A stretch of 6,340 bases of DNA from Gammaproteobacteria bacterium (lineage in GTDB: Bacteria > Pseudomonadota > Gammaproteobacteria > Pseudomonadales > Pseudomonadaceae). The notes under the pieces are model-generated. The model was given only the letters and a program-made list of their open reading frames with translations. It was not told the origin of the DNA and did not search any database. Every line of letters starts with the position of its first letter. Position 1 is the stretch's first letter. Both the position numbers and the translations under genes were made by a program. The stretch covers positions 1 through 6,340 of the forward strand of contig JAAZCO010000237.1 in NCBI GenBank assembly GCA_012513235.1, read 5' to 3'. Of this stretch, positions 6,102 through 6,340 are shown piece after piece.

Positions 6102-6197
6102 AATCGTTTTCTCACTAATGCGGTTTCGCTGAGGCGCACAATGCAGGTATGATCAGCGTATCTGTTACCTATTCACGATAGTGGAAGTCCGTCTCCA
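6102..6197. promoter_or_regulatory. Divergent fur/omlA promoter region
   Basis: These 96 bases separate the two start codons and must hold or overlap both promoters. For omlA the best -10 is TATGAT (6148-6153) with only a poor -35 near 6125. For fur, GATACG on the minus strand (6162-6157) is possible, with its -35 near the omlA start codon. The two -10 candidates lie almost back to back, so the promoters would overlap. No Fur-box palindrome is recognisable. The individual elements are weak calls. Confidence 0.4.
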
Positions 6198-6340
6198 ATG
6201 CAAAATAGCCCAAGTATTATTCGTAGCTTTACCCTTGCCAGCTTACTCGTACTGGCTGGATGCTCATTCCCTGGCGTCCATAAAATTGATATTCAGCAAG
6301 GCAACGTTGTCACTCAAGACATGGTTGACCAATTGCGTCC
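6198..6340 (+). CDS. omlA: Outer membrane lipoprotein OmlA/BamE (SmpA family), N-terminal part
   Basis: The frame opens at ATG 6198 and runs off the window after 47 codons plus two bases. Residues 1-21 are a lipoprotein signal peptide with lipobox LAGC (19-22). Cys22 would be lipidated, and Ser23 at the +2 position favours sorting to the outer membrane. The following HKIDIQQGNVVTQDMVDQL (28-46) is the hallmark N-terminal segment of BamE/SmpA proteins, where the family reads close to 'YKIDIQQGN-(IV)-(TV)-Q'. BamE is the small lipoprotein of the BAM complex, which folds beta-barrel proteins into the outer membrane. A GGAAG ribosome-binding site lies about ten bases before the start. It is divergent from fur, exactly as omlA is in P. 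aeruginosa. The C-terminal part cannot be seen. Confidence 0.9.
   Translation, partial: MQNSPSIIRSFTLASLLVLAGCSFPGVHKIDIQQGNVVTQDMVDQLR

Noticed and set aside
6102..6197. Fur box for autoregulation upstream of fur
   Set aside because: No GATAATGATAATCATTATC-like palindrome could be found by eye on either strand.

Overview
The window reads as an ordinary chromosomal segment from a pseudomonad-like gammaproteobacterium. EtfA, EtfB, the ETF-ubiquinone oxidoreductase, Fur and the start of OmlA/BamE all look, from memory, very close to Pseudomonas aeruginosa proteins in sequence and length. Base composition and codon choice are visibly more AT-rich than in typical Pseudomonas. That suggests a low-GC relative (Thiopseudomonas/Denitrificimonas or the P. 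pertucinogena side of the family). This is inference; no marker in the window settles the genus.

Layout from left to right. (1) On the minus strand, the first 181 codons of a periplasmic solute-binding protein, whose 3' end lies outside the window. (2) A strong hairpin terminator, then etfB-etfA on the minus strand, overlapping by one base. (3) A 329-base divergent control region. (4) The ETF-ubiquinone oxidoreductase gene on the plus strand, with its own terminator. (5) A single sulfate/thiosulfate-binding protein gene on the plus strand with a clear promoter and signal peptide. (6) A convergent intergenic stretch holding a long imperfect inverted repeat. (7) fur on the minus strand. (8) The first 47 codons of omlA/bamE on the plus strand, divergent from fur.

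Functionally, EtfAB collects electrons from acyl-CoA and other flavin dehydrogenases, and the divergent ETF-QO passes them to ubiquinone. The two transcription units share a control region. A palindrome matching the PsrA (fatty-acid-responsive repressor) box lies over the -35 element of the etfBA promoter and two bases from the -35 of the ETF-QO promoter, so one operator could govern both halves of the electron path. The sulfate-binding protein, Fur and OmlA are unrelated housekeeping neighbours.

I see no tRNA, rRNA, CRISPR, insertion sequence or phage gene, and no evidence of an undescribed multi-gene system. The points most worth a second look are non-coding: the shared PsrA-type operator, two further dyads in the etf control region, and the inverted repeat between sbp and fur.
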